Of a DNA stretch of 64,000 nt, positions 37,681 through 47,146 are shown piece by piece. The notes beneath the pieces were generated by a model, which did no database searches, was not told where the DNA came from, and was given only the letters and a program-made list of their open reading frames with translations. The stretch lies in contig DATJRY010000010.1 of NCBI GenBank assembly GCA_035504415.1, forward strand, positions 242,159 through 306,158. The letters are read 5' to 3'. Made by a program: the position numbers and the translations under genes. Within the stretch, counting starts at the first letter, position 1, and each line of letters begins with the position of its first letter. This DNA is from Candidatus Sulfotelmatobacter sp. (GTDB lineage: Bacteria > Vulcanimicrobiota > Vulcanimicrobiia > Vulcanimicrobiales > Vulcanimicrobiaceae).

Positions 37681-40374
37681 ATGGGAGTGCCGCGGCTGGG
37701 CATCATCGACCGCTATCGCCTGGCGTCGCCTCGCTTGGTGCGGTTCACGGCGCCGGCAGGGTGGGGCAAAACAGTCGCCGCCGAGCAGCTCGCTGCCTTG
37801 AGCCCACGCCCCGTCGTGATCGACTGCCGCGGCATGACGTCTCCCGCCGCCGTCCAGGACGCGGTCGCGAACGCCGCCGACGCATCCTTCATCACCCTCG
37901 ACGCCGCCGAAGTGCTGCTCACGATGCCGGGCGGAGAGGCCGCGCTCAACGCAGCGATCGCCGCGGCGGCGCAGAGGGCCGTCATCGCCGTTACGTCGCG
38001 CACGCCGAGCGAGCTCGCCTTGCGGGACGTTCCGCCGCACGACGTGCTCGTCTTCGGTCGGGCGGACCTCGGTTTCAGCGACGAGGAGATTCGCGCACTG
38101 TGTTCGCCCGGCGAACTCGACGACGAGGCGCTCGCGCTCATCCGCACGCAGACGCACGGGTGGCCGGTCGGCGTCCTCTTCTTCGTCCGGCTCTTCCGCG
38201 AGGGTTCGCTGCGCGCGAGTCTCCACGATCTGACCGGACCGTCCTTCGCGGAGCTGCGCGCGTACGTCGCGAGCGAGGTCATCGCCGCGTGGCCGCCGGA
38301 CGTGCGGCAACTGTGCGTCGCGTGCGCGGCGCTCGATCATCCGACCGCCGACGACCTGCGCACGCTGACGGGCTTCAGTCCCGCGCGGCTGCACAGCCTC
38401 GCCGAGACGAACGGGCCGGTGATCGCGCAGGCAGACGAGTTCCACATCATGCCCATCGTCGCGACGACGATTCGCGAGCTGCTGCCGGAAGAGGTGGAGG
38501 CGCTGCGCCGGCGCGCGCTGGAGAGCTGGCAGCTTGCGGGGCAGCATCTGCGCTGCGCGGAGATCCGGCTGGCCTTGGACGAGCCGGCAGCCGCGCTGGC
38601 CCACCTCGAGCGCATGGAACTGCCGCACCCGGGGGAACCGATCCCGCGACGTTACCTCGACGTCGTGCGAGCCCTCCCGATCGAACTGCTGCTGAGCTCG
38701 CGCACGCCGTTCTTTCTGCTGCTCAGCTGCCCGGTGACCCACGCGCACCCGGACGCGCTCGCCGCTGCGGTCACGGCTTTCACCGAACGCCTCTCCGGCG
38801 ACGACGATCCGGGCGTTCGGTCCGGGGCGTTGGTGGCCGCCGGTACCCTTCAGCATTACCAGTGCCGGTTCGTCGACGCGCAGGCGATCCTCGACCTCGC
38901 GGCGCGCACGCTCGCCGATGAAGCGCCGGTCGAGCACCGGCGCGTGCTGACCGCAGTCCGCGCGGCGACCGCAGCGTGGCGCGGGCGCGTGCACGACTCC
39001 CAGCACGAGCTCGCCGATGCGGGCATTCCAGCCGACGGTCCGACGTACTTCGAGAACGAACGCTTCGAGATCGATACGACGCGCGCGATGCTCGCCGGCG
39101 TCGATGCAGCGGCGCTCGACCGCTGGGCATCGTGGGAAGAGGCCGCGCGCACGTGGCAGGACGACGACGTGACCGCGCTCGCCATTTCGTACGCGGCGTC
39201 GGCCGCGTGGCTCGGCGGCGACGACGCAACGTTCGCGGTACGCAGCGCGGAGATCGACGCACTGCACAGCCGCGGCCGCCAGCGCGACCAACGGCGGCGC
39301 TTCGCCGAAACGACGACGCCGCTCGCGGAACCGTGGACGACGCTGCGCCTCTTGGATGCCGCACTGCGGCTCGACGATCCGGTGTTCGCGCGGCGGCTCG
39401 CCGCCGTGGCACTGACGACTGCCCAAGCGTCGGGCGCGGTGGTCTGGATCACGGTCGCCGCGATCGTCAACGCGGCACTCGAGGACGACCCCACGAGTTT
39501 CCTGACGCTGGCGAAACAAGCCGCGGCGGCGATCGACGACGCCGCATTTCGGGCCGGGGTCGATGCGCTCGCGGCGGGGCGCGCGAACCGCACGGGGCCG
39601 CTCGCGCCGTTGGTCCGCCGCATGCGGCAAAGCAAAGCGACGCGGCTCGACGTGGTGCGGGTCGACGTCTTCGCCGGCGTGGCATTACGCCACGGCCGGC
39701 CCCTCCCGGTGCGAGACCGCGAGATCGAGCTCTTGGCGGCGCTCTCTTTGGCCGGCGGCAGCATCGACCGTGAGGTCTTGGCCGAGCGTCTGTGGGATGC
39801 GGTCGATCCGCAGGCGGCGCAGGCAGCCCTGCGCGCATCGACGCACCGGCTGCGACGCGACGTGGGCGACCGCGAGGTCGTCCAGGTCACCGGAAACGCG
39901 TATCGGCTCACCTGGCGGGTCGTGACGGACTTCGTCGAGGCCGAGACCGTCGTCGCCGGCCTGCGGCGGCTGGGCGACCTCACCGACTCCGATCGAGCCT
40001 GGTTGCGCCGCTGGTTGGGAAAGCTGACGGCTCCGACGAGCCCCGCGTACCTCCGCTGGCGATGGTTCGTCACCTACGAGCCGCGCGTCGTCGAGCTGCG
40101 CCACCACGTGGCGATGCTCATCGCCGAGGATCTCTTGCGGTCGGGCGACCCGGAGGGCGCCGTCAACGTCGCCGAGACGCTGCTGTACGGCGACCCGCTC
40201 GACGAGCCGGCCAACGAGTTGGCCATCCGCGCCAAGTTCGCCGGCCACCACCCGGCCGAGGGGCTGCGACGGTTCCGGCTGTATCGAGACATGCTGCAGC
40301 GCGAGTACCAAGCCGTGCCGCCCGATGCGCTTGCGCGACTGGCCATGGGCCGGCCCGAGCCACCCGGAACCTGA
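37681..40374 (+). CDS. STAND ATPase transcriptional regulator with winged helix and BTAD
   Basis: 897 residues. The N-terminus has a Walker A loop APAGWGKTVAAEQLA (24-38) and a Walker B-like VIDCRG/ITLDAAEVLL region of the MalT/STAND type. A long helical repeat (TPR-like) middle covers about 290-640. The C-terminus has a winged helix (LPVRDREIELLAALSLAGG, then REVLAERLWDAVDP and ALRASTHRLRRDVGD) and a BTAD (LRRFRLYRDMLQREYQAVPP). This is the SARP/MalT-like large activator class, with the DNA-binding domain before BTAD near the C-terminus. The inducer is unknown. ATG 37681 is used; divergent from the EAL gene. Confidence 0.88.
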   Translation: MGVPRLGIIDRYRLASPRLVRFTAPAGWGKTVAAEQLAALSPRPVVIDCRGMTSPAAVQDAVANAADASFITLDAAEVLLTMPGGEAALNAAIAAAAQRAVIAVTSRTPSELALRDVPPHDVLVFGRADLGFSDEEIRALCSPGELDDEALALIRTQTHGWPVGVLFFVRLFREGSLRASLHDLTGPSFAELRAYVASEVIAAWPPDVRQLCVACAALDHPTADDLRTLTGFSPARLHSLAETNGPVIAQADEFHIMPIVATTIRELLPEEVEALRRRALESWQLAGQHLRCAEIRLALDEPAAALAHLERMELPHPGEPIPRRYLDVVRALPIELLLSSRTPFFLLLSCPVTHAHPDALAAAVTAFTERLSGDDDPGVRSGALVAAGTLQHYQCRFVDAQAILDLAARTLADEAPVEHRRVLTAVRAATAAWRGRVHDSQHELADAGIPADGPTYFENERFEIDTTRAMLAGVDAAALDRWASWEEAARTWQDDDVTALAISYAASAAWLGGDDATFAVRSAEIDALHSRGRQRDQRRRFAETTTPLAEPWTTLRLLDAALRLDDPVFARRLAAVALTTAQASGAVVWITVAAIVNAALEDDPTSFLTLAKQAAAAIDDAAFRAGVDALAAGRANRTGPLAPLVRRMRQSKATRLDVVRVDVFAGVALRHGRPLPVRDREIELLAALSLAGGSIDREVLAERLWDAVDPQAAQAALRASTHRLRRDVGDREVVQVTGNAYRLTWRVVTDFVEAETVVAGLRRLGDLTDSDRAWLRRWLGKLTAPTSPAYLRWRWFVTYEPRVVELRHHVAMLIAEDLLRSGDPEGAVNVAETLLYGDPLDEPANELAIRAKFAGHHPAEGLRRFRLYRDMLQREYQAVPPDALARLAMGRPEPPGT

Positions 40375-40458
40375 TCTTCGCAGCCTTCGCGGACGATAGT
40401 GCCTTAAGGGGTATTCCGGCGCGGCGCGGGTCCGTGCCGACCCCGACGGAGATTGTTG

Positions 40459-41259
40459 GTGGACGACCTCGAACTCAACCGTTTGGAGAGCCAGGCGATC
40501 GCAGTGATCCGCGACGCCTATCGGCTCTTCACGCCCTCCTGCGTGCTGTGGTCGATGGGCAAGGATTCGACCGCCCTCTTGTGGCTGATGCGCAAAGCCT
40601 TCCTGGGTCCGATCCCGATGAAGGTCATGCTGCTCGATACCGGCATGGAGCTGCCCGAAGTCTACGCGTTCCGCGACCGCATCGCGGCCGAGTGGGGACT
40701 CGACTTCCAGAACGAGGAGTGTCCGTCCGAGGAGGCGTGCGACCCCAGCCTGCCGCCGCAGTCACGCGCCGCGGCGCGTAAGTCGGAAGGGCTGCGCAAC
40801 GCGATCGCGACCGGCGGCTACCGAGCGGTCTTCGTCGGCATTCGGCGCGACGAGCAGGCCACGCGCGCCAAGGAGCGGATCGTCAGCCCGCGCGCGCTCG
40901 ACGGGAACTGGAACGTGCGCGAGCAGCCGCCCGAGTTCTGGGGCTACACGCTGACCGACATTCCGCACGGCGGTCACGTGCGCGTGCACCCGTTGCTGGC
41001 GTGGACCGAGCTCGACGTGTGGCGCTACACCAAGCGCGAGAACATCCCGATCGTGCCGCTCTATCTCGCGCGCGACGGTTACCGCTACCGCTCCCTGGGC
41101 GAGAAGAACATCACCAAGCCGATCCCGAGCACGGCCGACTCGATCGACGCGATCATCGAGGAGCTGAGCACCACGCGCGAACCCGAACGCGCGGGCCGCA
41201 CCATGGACCACGAGAGCGAGGCATCGTTCGAGCAGCTGCGCGCCGGCGGGTACATGTGA
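40459..41259 (+). CDS. cysD: sulfate adenylyltransferase subunit 2 (CysD)
   Basis: 266 residues of the PP-loop ATP pyrophosphatase family. The PP-loop is WSMGKDSTALLWL (about 36-48), then VMLLDTGMELPEVYAFRD, VGIRRDEQATRAKER, and the conserved end GEKNITKPIPSTADSIDAI and GRTMDHESEASFEQLRAGGYM. With CysN it makes adenosine-5'-phosphosulfate from ATP and sulfate. Three consecutive possible starts exist (TTG 40453, TTG 40456, GTG 40459); GGAG at 40448-40451 best fits the GTG. The 84-base leader holds the palindrome CCTTAAGG. The stop overlaps cysNC (TGATG). Confidence 0.96.
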   Translation: MDDLELNRLESQAIAVIRDAYRLFTPSCVLWSMGKDSTALLWLMRKAFLGPIPMKVMLLDTGMELPEVYAFRDRIAAEWGLDFQNEECPSEEACDPSLPPQSRAAARKSEGLRNAIATGGYRAVFVGIRRDEQATRAKERIVSPRALDGNWNVREQPPEFWGYTLTDIPHGGHVRVHPLLAWTELDVWRYTKRENIPIVPLYLARDGYRYRSLGEKNITKPIPSTADSIDAIIEELSTTREPERAGRTMDHESEASFEQLRAGGYM

Positions 41260-43088
41260 TGACCGCGGAAGCGCGCGTCGTCGTGCTCGGTCACGTCGAT
41301 CACGGCAAGTCGACGCTCATCGGGCGCCTGCTCTACGACACCGGGTCGCTGCCGGAAGCTCGCATTGCCGAGGTCATCGCCAGCAGCCGTCGCCGCGGCT
41401 TGCAGACCGAATGGTCGTTCGCGCTCGACGCGTTGCAAGAAGAGCGCGACCAGGCCGTCACCATCGATACGACCCGCGTCTGGTTCACCTTGAACGGACG
41501 GCGGTTCGCGATCATCGACGCGCCGGGCCACGAAGAGTTCCTGGCCAACGCGATGACCGGCGCCAGCGACGCCGACGCGGCGATCCTGGTCGTCGACGCC
41601 GAACGTGGCGTCGAGGACCAGACGCGCCGGCACATCTATCTCCTGGGCCTGCTGGCGATTCCCGACGTCATCGTCGCGCTCAACAAGATCGACGCCGTCG
41701 ACGATCCGCAGCGCGCGATCGCGGCCGGCGAGGCCGCGCGCACCGCGCTCGAAGCGGTGGGCGTCGACGTGCGCGCCATCGTTCCGATCTCCGCGCGCGA
41801 CGGCGACAACGTCGTCCAGCGCTCCGAGCGCACGCCCTGGTACACCGGTCCGACGCTGGCCGAACTGCTGGGCGGCATCACCGCCGCCGAAGACTCCGCC
41901 GAGCGCGCGCCGCTGCGCATGTGGGTGCAAGACGTCTACCGCCGCGCGGACGAGCGGCTCGTCGTCGGTACCGTGCGCAGCGGTCGCGTCGCCGTCGGCG
42001 ACGTCGTGCGCATCGCGCCGTCGGGCGAAACCGCGACGGTCGCCGCGCTGCGCGGCTGGCCGCACGACCCGCACGAAGCGCGGGCCGGCGAGCCGGTCGC
42101 GCTCGTGTTCGGCTCCGCCGTCTTCGTCGACCGCGGCGACTTGCTCTCGCACGTCGATCAGCACCCGGTCACGGTCCGCTCGCTGCACGTGCGCGCCTGC
42201 TGGTTCGACCGCGAGCCGCCGCACGTCGACGAGACCGTGCGGCTGCGCGTCGGCAGCGCCGACGTCGCGGCGCAGGTGACCGCGGTGCTCGAAACCGTCG
42301 ACCCGCGCACGCTGACCGCGGTCGAACGCAGCGGCGGGACGCGCGGCACCGTCTACGCGCTCGCACTGCGGACCGCGGTTCCGGTCGCGCTCGACCAGAA
42401 CGCCCGCTGCGCGATCGAGCGCCACGGCGTGCCGATCGCCGCCGCCCACGCCGAGCAGCTGACCGCGCAGGGTGCGAACGTCTACGCCGCCTCGCACCTC
42501 ATCGGCGCACCCGAGCGCGCCGCGCGCAACGGCTATGCGGGGCTGGTGCTCTGGATGACCGGTCTGCCGGGCGCCGGCAAAACGACGCTCGGTATGCGCG
42601 CGGAGCGCGAGCTGTTCCGGCGTGGCTTCAACGTCTACGTCCTCGACGGCGACACGCTGCGCTCCGGCCTCAACGCCGACTTGGACTTCTCGCCCGAAGG
42701 ACGGCGCGAGAACATACGCCGCGTCGCCGAGGTCGCCAAGCTGCTGGCGGACGCCGGCAATATCGTGCTGGTCTCGCTGGTCTCGCCGGGCGCGGCCGAC
42801 CGTGCGCGAGCACGCGCCATCGTCGGCGGCACGTTCCACGAGGCCTTCGTGCGGGCGTCCCTGGCGACGTGCGAGGCGCGCGACCCGAAGAGCCTCTACC
42901 GGCGCGCACGTGCCGGCGAGATCCAGGGGTTCACGGGCGTCGATGCCCCCTATGACGTCCCCGAAGCGCCCGACCTGGTGCTCGACACCGAGAGCGCCGA
43001 CGTCGAGACGTGCGTCGCCGAGCTGATCGCCTACGCCAGCGGCGCGGCGCGCATCGCGGCGCTGCCGACCTCGCCGGCGCGCAGCTGA
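41259..43088 (+). CDS. cysNC: bifunctional CysNC: ATP sulfurylase GTPase and APS kinase
   Basis: 609 residues. The N-terminal GTPase of the EF-Tu family shows GHVDHGKST (11-19), DAPGHEEF and ALNKIDAVDD, then two beta-barrel domains to about residue 425. The C-terminal APS kinase (CysC) has P-loop GLPGAGKTT (435-443), LDGDTLRSGLNADLDFSPEGRRENIRR and SLVSPGAADRARAR. The product converts sulfate to APS (with CysD) and on to PAPS. No PAPS reductase or sulfotransferase gene is adjacent, so the use of PAPS is open. The start overlaps the cysD stop. Confidence 0.96.
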   Translation: MTAEARVVVLGHVDHGKSTLIGRLLYDTGSLPEARIAEVIASSRRRGLQTEWSFALDALQEERDQAVTIDTTRVWFTLNGRRFAIIDAPGHEEFLANAMTGASDADAAILVVDAERGVEDQTRRHIYLLGLLAIPDVIVALNKIDAVDDPQRAIAAGEAARTALEAVGVDVRAIVPISARDGDNVVQRSERTPWYTGPTLAELLGGITAAEDSAERAPLRMWVQDVYRRADERLVVGTVRSGRVAVGDVVRIAPSGETATVAALRGWPHDPHEARAGEPVALVFGSAVFVDRGDLLSHVDQHPVTVRSLHVRACWFDREPPHVDETVRLRVGSADVAAQVTAVLETVDPRTLTAVERSGGTRGTVYALALRTAVPVALDQNARCAIERHGVPIAAAHAEQLTAQGANVYAASHLIGAPERAARNGYAGLVLWMTGLPGAGKTTLGMRAERELFRRGFNVYVLDGDTLRSGLNADLDFSPEGRRENIRRVAEVAKLLADAGNIVLVSLVSPGAADRARARAIVGGTFHEAFVRASLATCEARDPKSLYRRARAGEIQGFTGVDAPYDVPEAPDLVLDTESADVETCVAELIAYASGAARIAALPTSPARS

Positions 43089-43098
43089 GTCACGCGGG

Positions 43099-43120
43099 TG
43101 CCGGCGCTACGGCGCCGGCA
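43099..43120. terminator. perfect 9-bp hairpin between cysNC and S9A peptidase
   Basis: TGCCGGCGC (43099-43107) pairs with GCGCCGGCA (43112-43120) around TACG. It begins 11 bases after the cysNC stop and includes the last codons and stop of the convergent peptidase. No T-tract is seen on either strand, so it may slow polymerase, block 3' exonucleases, or act with Rho rather than terminate alone. Confidence 0.4.
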
Positions 43121-45170
43121 TCTTCAGCGTGGCGACCAAGAACGTATACCGGTCCGCGACCTCGTCGATGATCTTCGCGGTCGGTTTGCCGGCGCCGTGG
43201 CCGGCCTTCGTGTCGACGCGCAGCAGGATCGGCGCGTCGCCGGCCTGCGCGTACTGGACCGCCGCGGCGAACTTGAACGAATGCGCCGGAAAGACGCGAT
43301 CGTCGTGGTCGCCGGTCGAGATCAGCATGGCCGGATAGCGCGTGCCGACGCGCACGTTGTGATACGGCGAGTAGGCCAGCAGCGTGCGCACGTCCTCGGG
43401 GTTGTCCGACGAGCCGTAATCCGACGCCCACGCCCAGCCGATCGTGAAGCGCTGGAAGCGCAGCATGTCCATCACGCCGACCGACGGGAGCGCCGCGCCG
43501 AACAGCTCCGGCCGCTGCGTCACGCACGCGCCGACGAGCAGTCCGCCGTTCGAGGCGCCGTGGATCGCGAGTTTCGGCGTCGCGGTCCACTTCTCGGCGA
43601 TCAGGTATTCCGCCGCCGCGAAGAAGTCGTCGAACACGTTCTGCTTGTGCTGGCGCACCCCGGCCTGGTGCCAGGCCTCGCCGTACTCGCCGCCGCCGCG
43701 CAAGTTCGCCACCGCGAAGACGCCGCCCAGCTCGAGCCAGACCAGCACTGCCGAAGAGAACGTCGGGGTGAGCGAGACGTCGAAGCCGCCGTAGCCGTAC
43801 AGAATCGTCGGCGCTTCCCCGTCGCGCTGCAGGTCGCGGCGGCGCGTGATGATCATCGGGATGCGCGTCCCGTCCTTCGAGGTGTAAAACACCTGTTCGC
43901 TGACGAACGCGTCGGCGTCGAAGCGCAGCGGCGGCGAGAAGACCTGCGTCGAGCGCCCGCTCTCCACGTCGTAACGGAAGATCGTCGCCGGCCGGCTGTA
44001 GCTGGTGAAGCTGTAGAACGTCTCGCGGTCGTGGCGCTTGCCGGTGAATCCGGCGACGGTCCCGAGTCCCGGTACCGCGACCTCGCCCAGCGGCGTGCCG
44101 TCGAGCCGGTGGACCGCGACGCGCGCGACCGCGTCGCGCAGCCGCATGGTGACGACGCGATCGCCGACCAGGTGCGCGCCTTCGATGACGTCCGACGTCT
44201 CGGGGACGATCTCGGCCAGCGCGCGCGACTCCAGGTCGACCGAGACGATCCGGCCGCGCGGTGCCTCTTTGCTGCTCAGAAAATAAAATCGCGTCCCGTC
44301 GTTGCCCAGGAATTCCCAGCGCGCGTCCCCGTCGGGCAACAGCTCGACGATGCGACGGCCGGCGTTCAGCACCAGCACGAAGACGCGATTCTCCGGCTCG
44401 GTGCCGCGATTCGCGCTCACGACCAGGTACTGGCCGTCCTCGGTGGCGTCGGTGTGGAAAGTCCACTCCTTGTGGTCGGGCCGCTCGTAGACGAGCACGT
44501 CGGTCGACTGCGGCGTCCCCAGCCGATGGAAGTAGACCTTGTGGTAGTAGGTCGCGTCCTTGAACTGCGTCTCGGCGCGCGGCTCGTCGTAGCGCGCGTA
44601 CCAAAAGCCCGACCCGTCGTGCTTCCACGCCGCGACGCTGAACTTCGCCCAACGCACGAGATCGGGCAGGTCTCGTCCGCTCGCGACGTCGCGGACCCGC
44701 CATTCTTGCCAATCCGACCCCGAGCTCGAGACGCTGTACGCGAGCCGGCTGCCGTCGTCGCTGAACGAGGCCCCCGAGAGCGCGACCGTCCCGTCGGGCG
44801 AGAACGTGTTCGGATCCAATAGCACGCGGCCGGGCTCGGCGAGGTCGCGCGTGACGTAGAGAACGGCTTGGTTCTGCAAACCCGTGTTGCGGAACCACGC
44901 GTAGTGCTCGCCGATCTTCTCCGGCACCGAGCGCCGCTCGTAGTTCCACAGCTCGGTCAGGCGGACGCGAATCTTCTCGCGGCCGGGCACGGCCGCCAAG
45001 AACGCTTGCGTGAGCGCGTTCTCTTCGCTGATCCACGCCTGCACCTGCGGCGAACCGACGTCCTCGAGCCAGCGGTACGGGTCGGCTACCCGGACACCAC
45101 CGTAGTCGTCGATCTGGTCCACCCGCGGAGCCCGAGGATACGGTAGGGCTGAAGTCGTTGCCGAGGACAT
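43107..45170 (-). CDS. prolyl oligopeptidase family protein (S9A)
   Basis: 687 residues, close to the 690-720 of S9A enzymes. The N-terminal [27 protein letters not shown] is diagnostic, followed by a seven-bladed propeller (about 75-400) and the hydrolase domain. Catalytic residues lie in [12 protein letters not shown] (Ser540), [13 protein letters not shown] (Asp about 624) and KAGHGAGK (His658). No signal peptide, so it is cytoplasmic or non-classically exported. It cleaves short proline peptides. The ATG at 45170 has GGGAGG just upstream; the longer frame to 45350 runs through tRNA-Ala and is rejected. Confidence 0.95.
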   Translation of the reverse strand: MSSATTSALPYPRAPRVDQIDDYGGVRVADPYRWLEDVGSPQVQAWISEENALTQAFLAAVPGREKIRVRLTELWNYERRSVPEKIGEHYAWFRNTGLQNQAVLYVTRDLAEPGRVLLDPNTFSPDGTVALSGASFSDDGSRLAYSVSSSGSDWQEWRVRDVASGRDLPDLVRWAKFSVAAWKHDGSGFWYARYDEPRAETQFKDATYYHKVYFHRLGTPQSTDVLVYERPDHKEWTFHTDATEDGQYLVVSANRGTEPENRVFVLVLNAGRRIVELLPDGDARWEFLGNDGTRFYFLSSKEAPRGRIVSVDLESRALAEIVPETSDVIEGAHLVGDRVVTMRLRDAVARVAVHRLDGTPLGEVAVPGLGTVAGFTGKRHDRETFYSFTSYSRPATIFRYDVESGRSTQVFSPPLRFDADAFVSEQVFYTSKDGTRIPMIITRRRDLQRDGEAPTILYGYGGFDVSLTPTFSSAVLVWLELGGVFAVANLRGGGEYGEAWHQAGVRQHKQNVFDDFFAAAEYLIAEKWTATPKLAIHGASNGGLLVGACVTQRPELFGAALPSVGVMDMLRFQRFTIGWAWASDYGSSDNPEDVRTLLAYSPYHNVRVGTRYPAMLISTGDHDDRVFPAHSFKFAAAVQYAQAGDAPILLRVDTKAGHGAGKPTAKIIDEVADRYTFLVATLKMPAP

Positions 45171-45236
45171 CTCCTCCCACCTATGCTCGGCGCGAGGCCT
45201 TTCCTCACCTGCACGGCGAAGAGGGGCGGCTGTTCG

Positions 45237-45309
45237 GGGGACGTAGCTCAGTTGGTAGAGCGCCTGCTTTGCAAGCAGGATGTCAGGGGTTCGAGTCCCC
45301 TCGTCTCCA
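45237..45309 (+). tRNA. tRNA-Ala (UGC)
   Basis: Acceptor GGGGACG pairs with CGTCTCC (one G-T pair). The D arm is GCTCAGTTGGTAGAGC, the anticodon stem CCTGC/GCAGG encloses TTTGCAA (anticodon TGC), and the T arm is AGGGGTTCGAGTCCCCT. The CCA end is not encoded (CAC follows the discriminator A), unlike the other two tRNAs here, so a CCA-adding enzyme is needed. Confidence 0.97.
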
Positions 45310-45483
45310 CAAGTTCGCCCTGGCGGCAGGCATCGTGCATCGCGACGCACGTCATACGTCGTCGACGTCGCCGATCGCGCGCACAGCCGCGCGCGGGCGC
45401 CGTGGGGCCTCAGGTTCGAGAACGGATTGCCGAAACGTGAGGACAGGGTGGTTGCTTCCTAGCCGCCTTTTCGAGGCATTTCC

Positions 45484-46245
45484 ATGATCATGCGTTTCGC
45501 CGCCGTTCTCGGTGCCTTCGCCCTTGCACTCGTCCCCGCCGTCTCGGACGCGGCGACGACCCTGACGATTCTCGCACCGCCGATCTCGCAGTCGAGCCTC
45601 GATGCGATCATCAAGAACTACCAGAAGGCGCACCCCGACGTCGCGGTCACCGCACAATACGCGCCCAGCGTCACCAGTTTAGAAATGGTCAAGAAGAATC
45701 AGCCGGTCGATCTCATCATCGTACCGGACACGCTGGTCGACAAGAACGCGCCGCTGTTCAGCGGCTCGGCGCTGGCGTTCCAGAACCACACCATCGTCGT
45801 CGTCGCGAAGAAGTCGGAAAGCAAGATCCACACGCCCAAAGACTTGGGCAACAAGGGCGTTCGGGTCGGCGCGGGCACGTCGGGATCGGTCGTCGAGGCG
45901 TATCAGGACCAGACGCTGCGCAACCTCGCGCGCACCTACGGCGCCGACTTTCCCGAGAAGTACAAGGCCAACACGGTGACCACCGCGGCGCTCTCGACCA
46001 AGTTCTACCCGCAGATGGACGAAGGCGTGATCGACGCCGCGATCGCCCTCTCGTCCGAGGTCACGCCCAGCGACACGAAGTACGTCGTCGTGGCGCTGCC
46101 GGCCGACACGACGGTCACCAACCGCTACATGGTCAACGTCGTCAAGAACGGCGCGCACGTCGACGCCGCCAAGGAGTTCATGGCCTATGTCTCCGGCTCC
46201 GACGTCCAGGCGATCTGGCGCTCGAACCACTTCGATCCGAAGTAG
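45484..46245 (+). CDS. molybdate-type ABC transporter substrate-binding protein (orphan)
   Basis: 253 residues with a signal peptide (FAAVLGAFALALVPAVSDA). The body is a type II periplasmic-binding fold of the ModA/extracellular group: LTILAPPISQSSLDAIIKNYQ, FQNHTIVVVAKKSES, PKDLGNKGVRVGAGTSGS, and AKEFMAYVSGSDVQAIW near the end. Molybdate, tungstate or another oxyanion is a family guess. No permease or ATPase gene is near. GAGG lies seven bases before ATG 45484. An imperfect stem (45408-45416 with 45434-45442) sits in the 174-base leader region. The gene end overlaps the next frame by 59 bases. Confidence 0.82.
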   Translation: MIMRFAAVLGAFALALVPAVSDAATTLTILAPPISQSSLDAIIKNYQKAHPDVAVTAQYAPSVTSLEMVKKNQPVDLIIVPDTLVDKNAPLFSGSALAFQNHTIVVVAKKSESKIHTPKDLGNKGVRVGAGTSGSVVEAYQDQTLRNLARTYGADFPEKYKANTVTTAALSTKFYPQMDEGVIDAAIALSSEVTPSDTKYVVVALPADTTVTNRYMVNVVKNGAHVDAAKEFMAYVSGSDVQAIWRSNHFDPK

Positions 46246-46726
46246 CGCCCGTGGGCACGGCGCTCGCCTCGCGGCGAGTGCCGTCGCGCTCGTGCTGGGC
46301 AGCACGCCGTACGCTCAGGCCGGCCAGAAGCCCGGCCCGTGGCATTACCGCTCGATCCCGTGCGTCGACACGACCGTCACCTCGGTCGAGCCGCGGCTGA
46401 CGACCGACGGCCGTACCACCTTCACCGCGCGAGACTTCGACGCCAGCGGAGTCGAGGTCGTGTTCGCGACCACGCTCGGCTCCGATCCGGCGCAGAAGCC
46501 GGCACCGGTGGTCGTCATTCACTACGAAGGGACGGCCGGCAACGACGTCATGCGGCGCGAGCATCCCGGCGACCGCGTGCAGGTGTGTTTCTTGGGCGGC
46601 CCGGCACCGAGCGAGACGTGCGATCCGGACACGGACCCGCGCGAGCGGCAGTACCGCGTGTACGACTACCGACAGCACGCGGCGTACACGGGGATGAACA
46701 GCGAGCACGGCTGCGGCGGCGCGTAG
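46187..46726 (+). CDS. secreted Cys-containing hypothetical protein
   Basis: 179 residues if the ATG at 46187 is used; no ATG, GTG or TTG nearer to the signal peptide exists except a GTG inside it. A basic stretch with several Arg/Ser is followed by the hydrophobic core ARLAASAVALVLGSTPYAQA, so the N-region is unusually long. The mature part (about 130 residues) contains four Cys (SIPCVDTTVTSVEP, VQVCFLGG, SETCDPDTDP, SEHGCGGA), suggesting two disulfides outside the cell. The family is unknown to me. It begins inside the ModA-like gene and is likely co-transcribed. Confidence 0.6.
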   Translation: MSPAPTSRRSGARTTSIRSSARGHGARLAASAVALVLGSTPYAQAGQKPGPWHYRSIPCVDTTVTSVEPRLTTDGRTTFTARDFDASGVEVVFATTLGSDPAQKPAPVVVIHYEGTAGNDVMRREHPGDRVQVCFLGGPAPSETCDPDTDPRERQYRVYDYRQHAAYTGMNSEHGCGGA

Positions 46727-46739
46727 GCCGGCACGTGGC

Positions 46740-47123
46740 TCAGCGTACCGTCGGCAAGACGAACGCGATGATCAATCCGATCGCCGCGATGACGGCGGCT
46801 CCGAGGAGCGCCGTGCGATCGCCGAGCGGCGCGACCTGATCGCGGCGCAAGGCGCGCGCGGTGACGACGTACCGGTAGCCGCCGTACAAGCCGCACGCGG
46901 CGCCGAAGACCGCCATCGCCGAGCCGAAGGCGGCCCCGATGCCGGTCTGCGGCGGCAAGGTCAAGTGCACGAGCGCCGCCGCCTCGCGCACGTACAGCGT
47001 GAAGCGCGCGATGACGAAGCCGAACGCGATGAACGCCAGCGCCGTCCGCGCGTAGGCGAGGAAGGTGCGTTCGTTGGCCAGGACGTCCGTCGCGCGCAGA
47101 TCGCTCACCGAAGTGCCGGTCAC
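46740..47123 (-). CDS. DUF202 (YidH-like) membrane protein
   Basis: 127 residues from GTG 47123 (GTG 47108 is possible). The family start DVLANERTFLAYARTALAFIAFGFVIARF is recognisable, with three membrane helices in total (about 22-42, 65-85, 100-125). The DUF202 family is small inner-membrane proteins of unknown role. It follows the larger membrane protein gene by 23 bases on the same strand. No other motif is visible. Confidence 0.85.
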   Translation of the reverse strand: MTGTSVSDLRATDVLANERTFLAYARTALAFIAFGFVIARFTLYVREAAALVHLTLPPQTGIGAAFGSAMAVFGAACGLYGGYRYVVTARALRRDQVAPLGDRTALLGAAVIAAIGLIIAFVLPTVR

Positions 47124-47146
47124 GATAGCACAGTCGCGCGGTTTTT

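Noticed and set aside
40375..40458. Riboswitch (SAM type) upstream of cysD
   Set aside because: The 84-base leader has a CCTTAAGG palindrome but no SAM-I-like helices or conserved core sequence that I can recognise.
45171..45350. N-terminal extension of the prolyl oligopeptidase (GDEGTRTPDILLAKQALYQL...)
   Set aside because: These codons are the reverse strand of tRNA-Ala(UGC), a familiar spurious peptide. The real start has a GGGAGG site at 45170.
45310..45483. Molybdenum-cofactor riboswitch before the ModA-like gene
   Set aside because: Only one imperfect 9-bp stem (45408-45442) is visible; the conserved motif blocks are absent.
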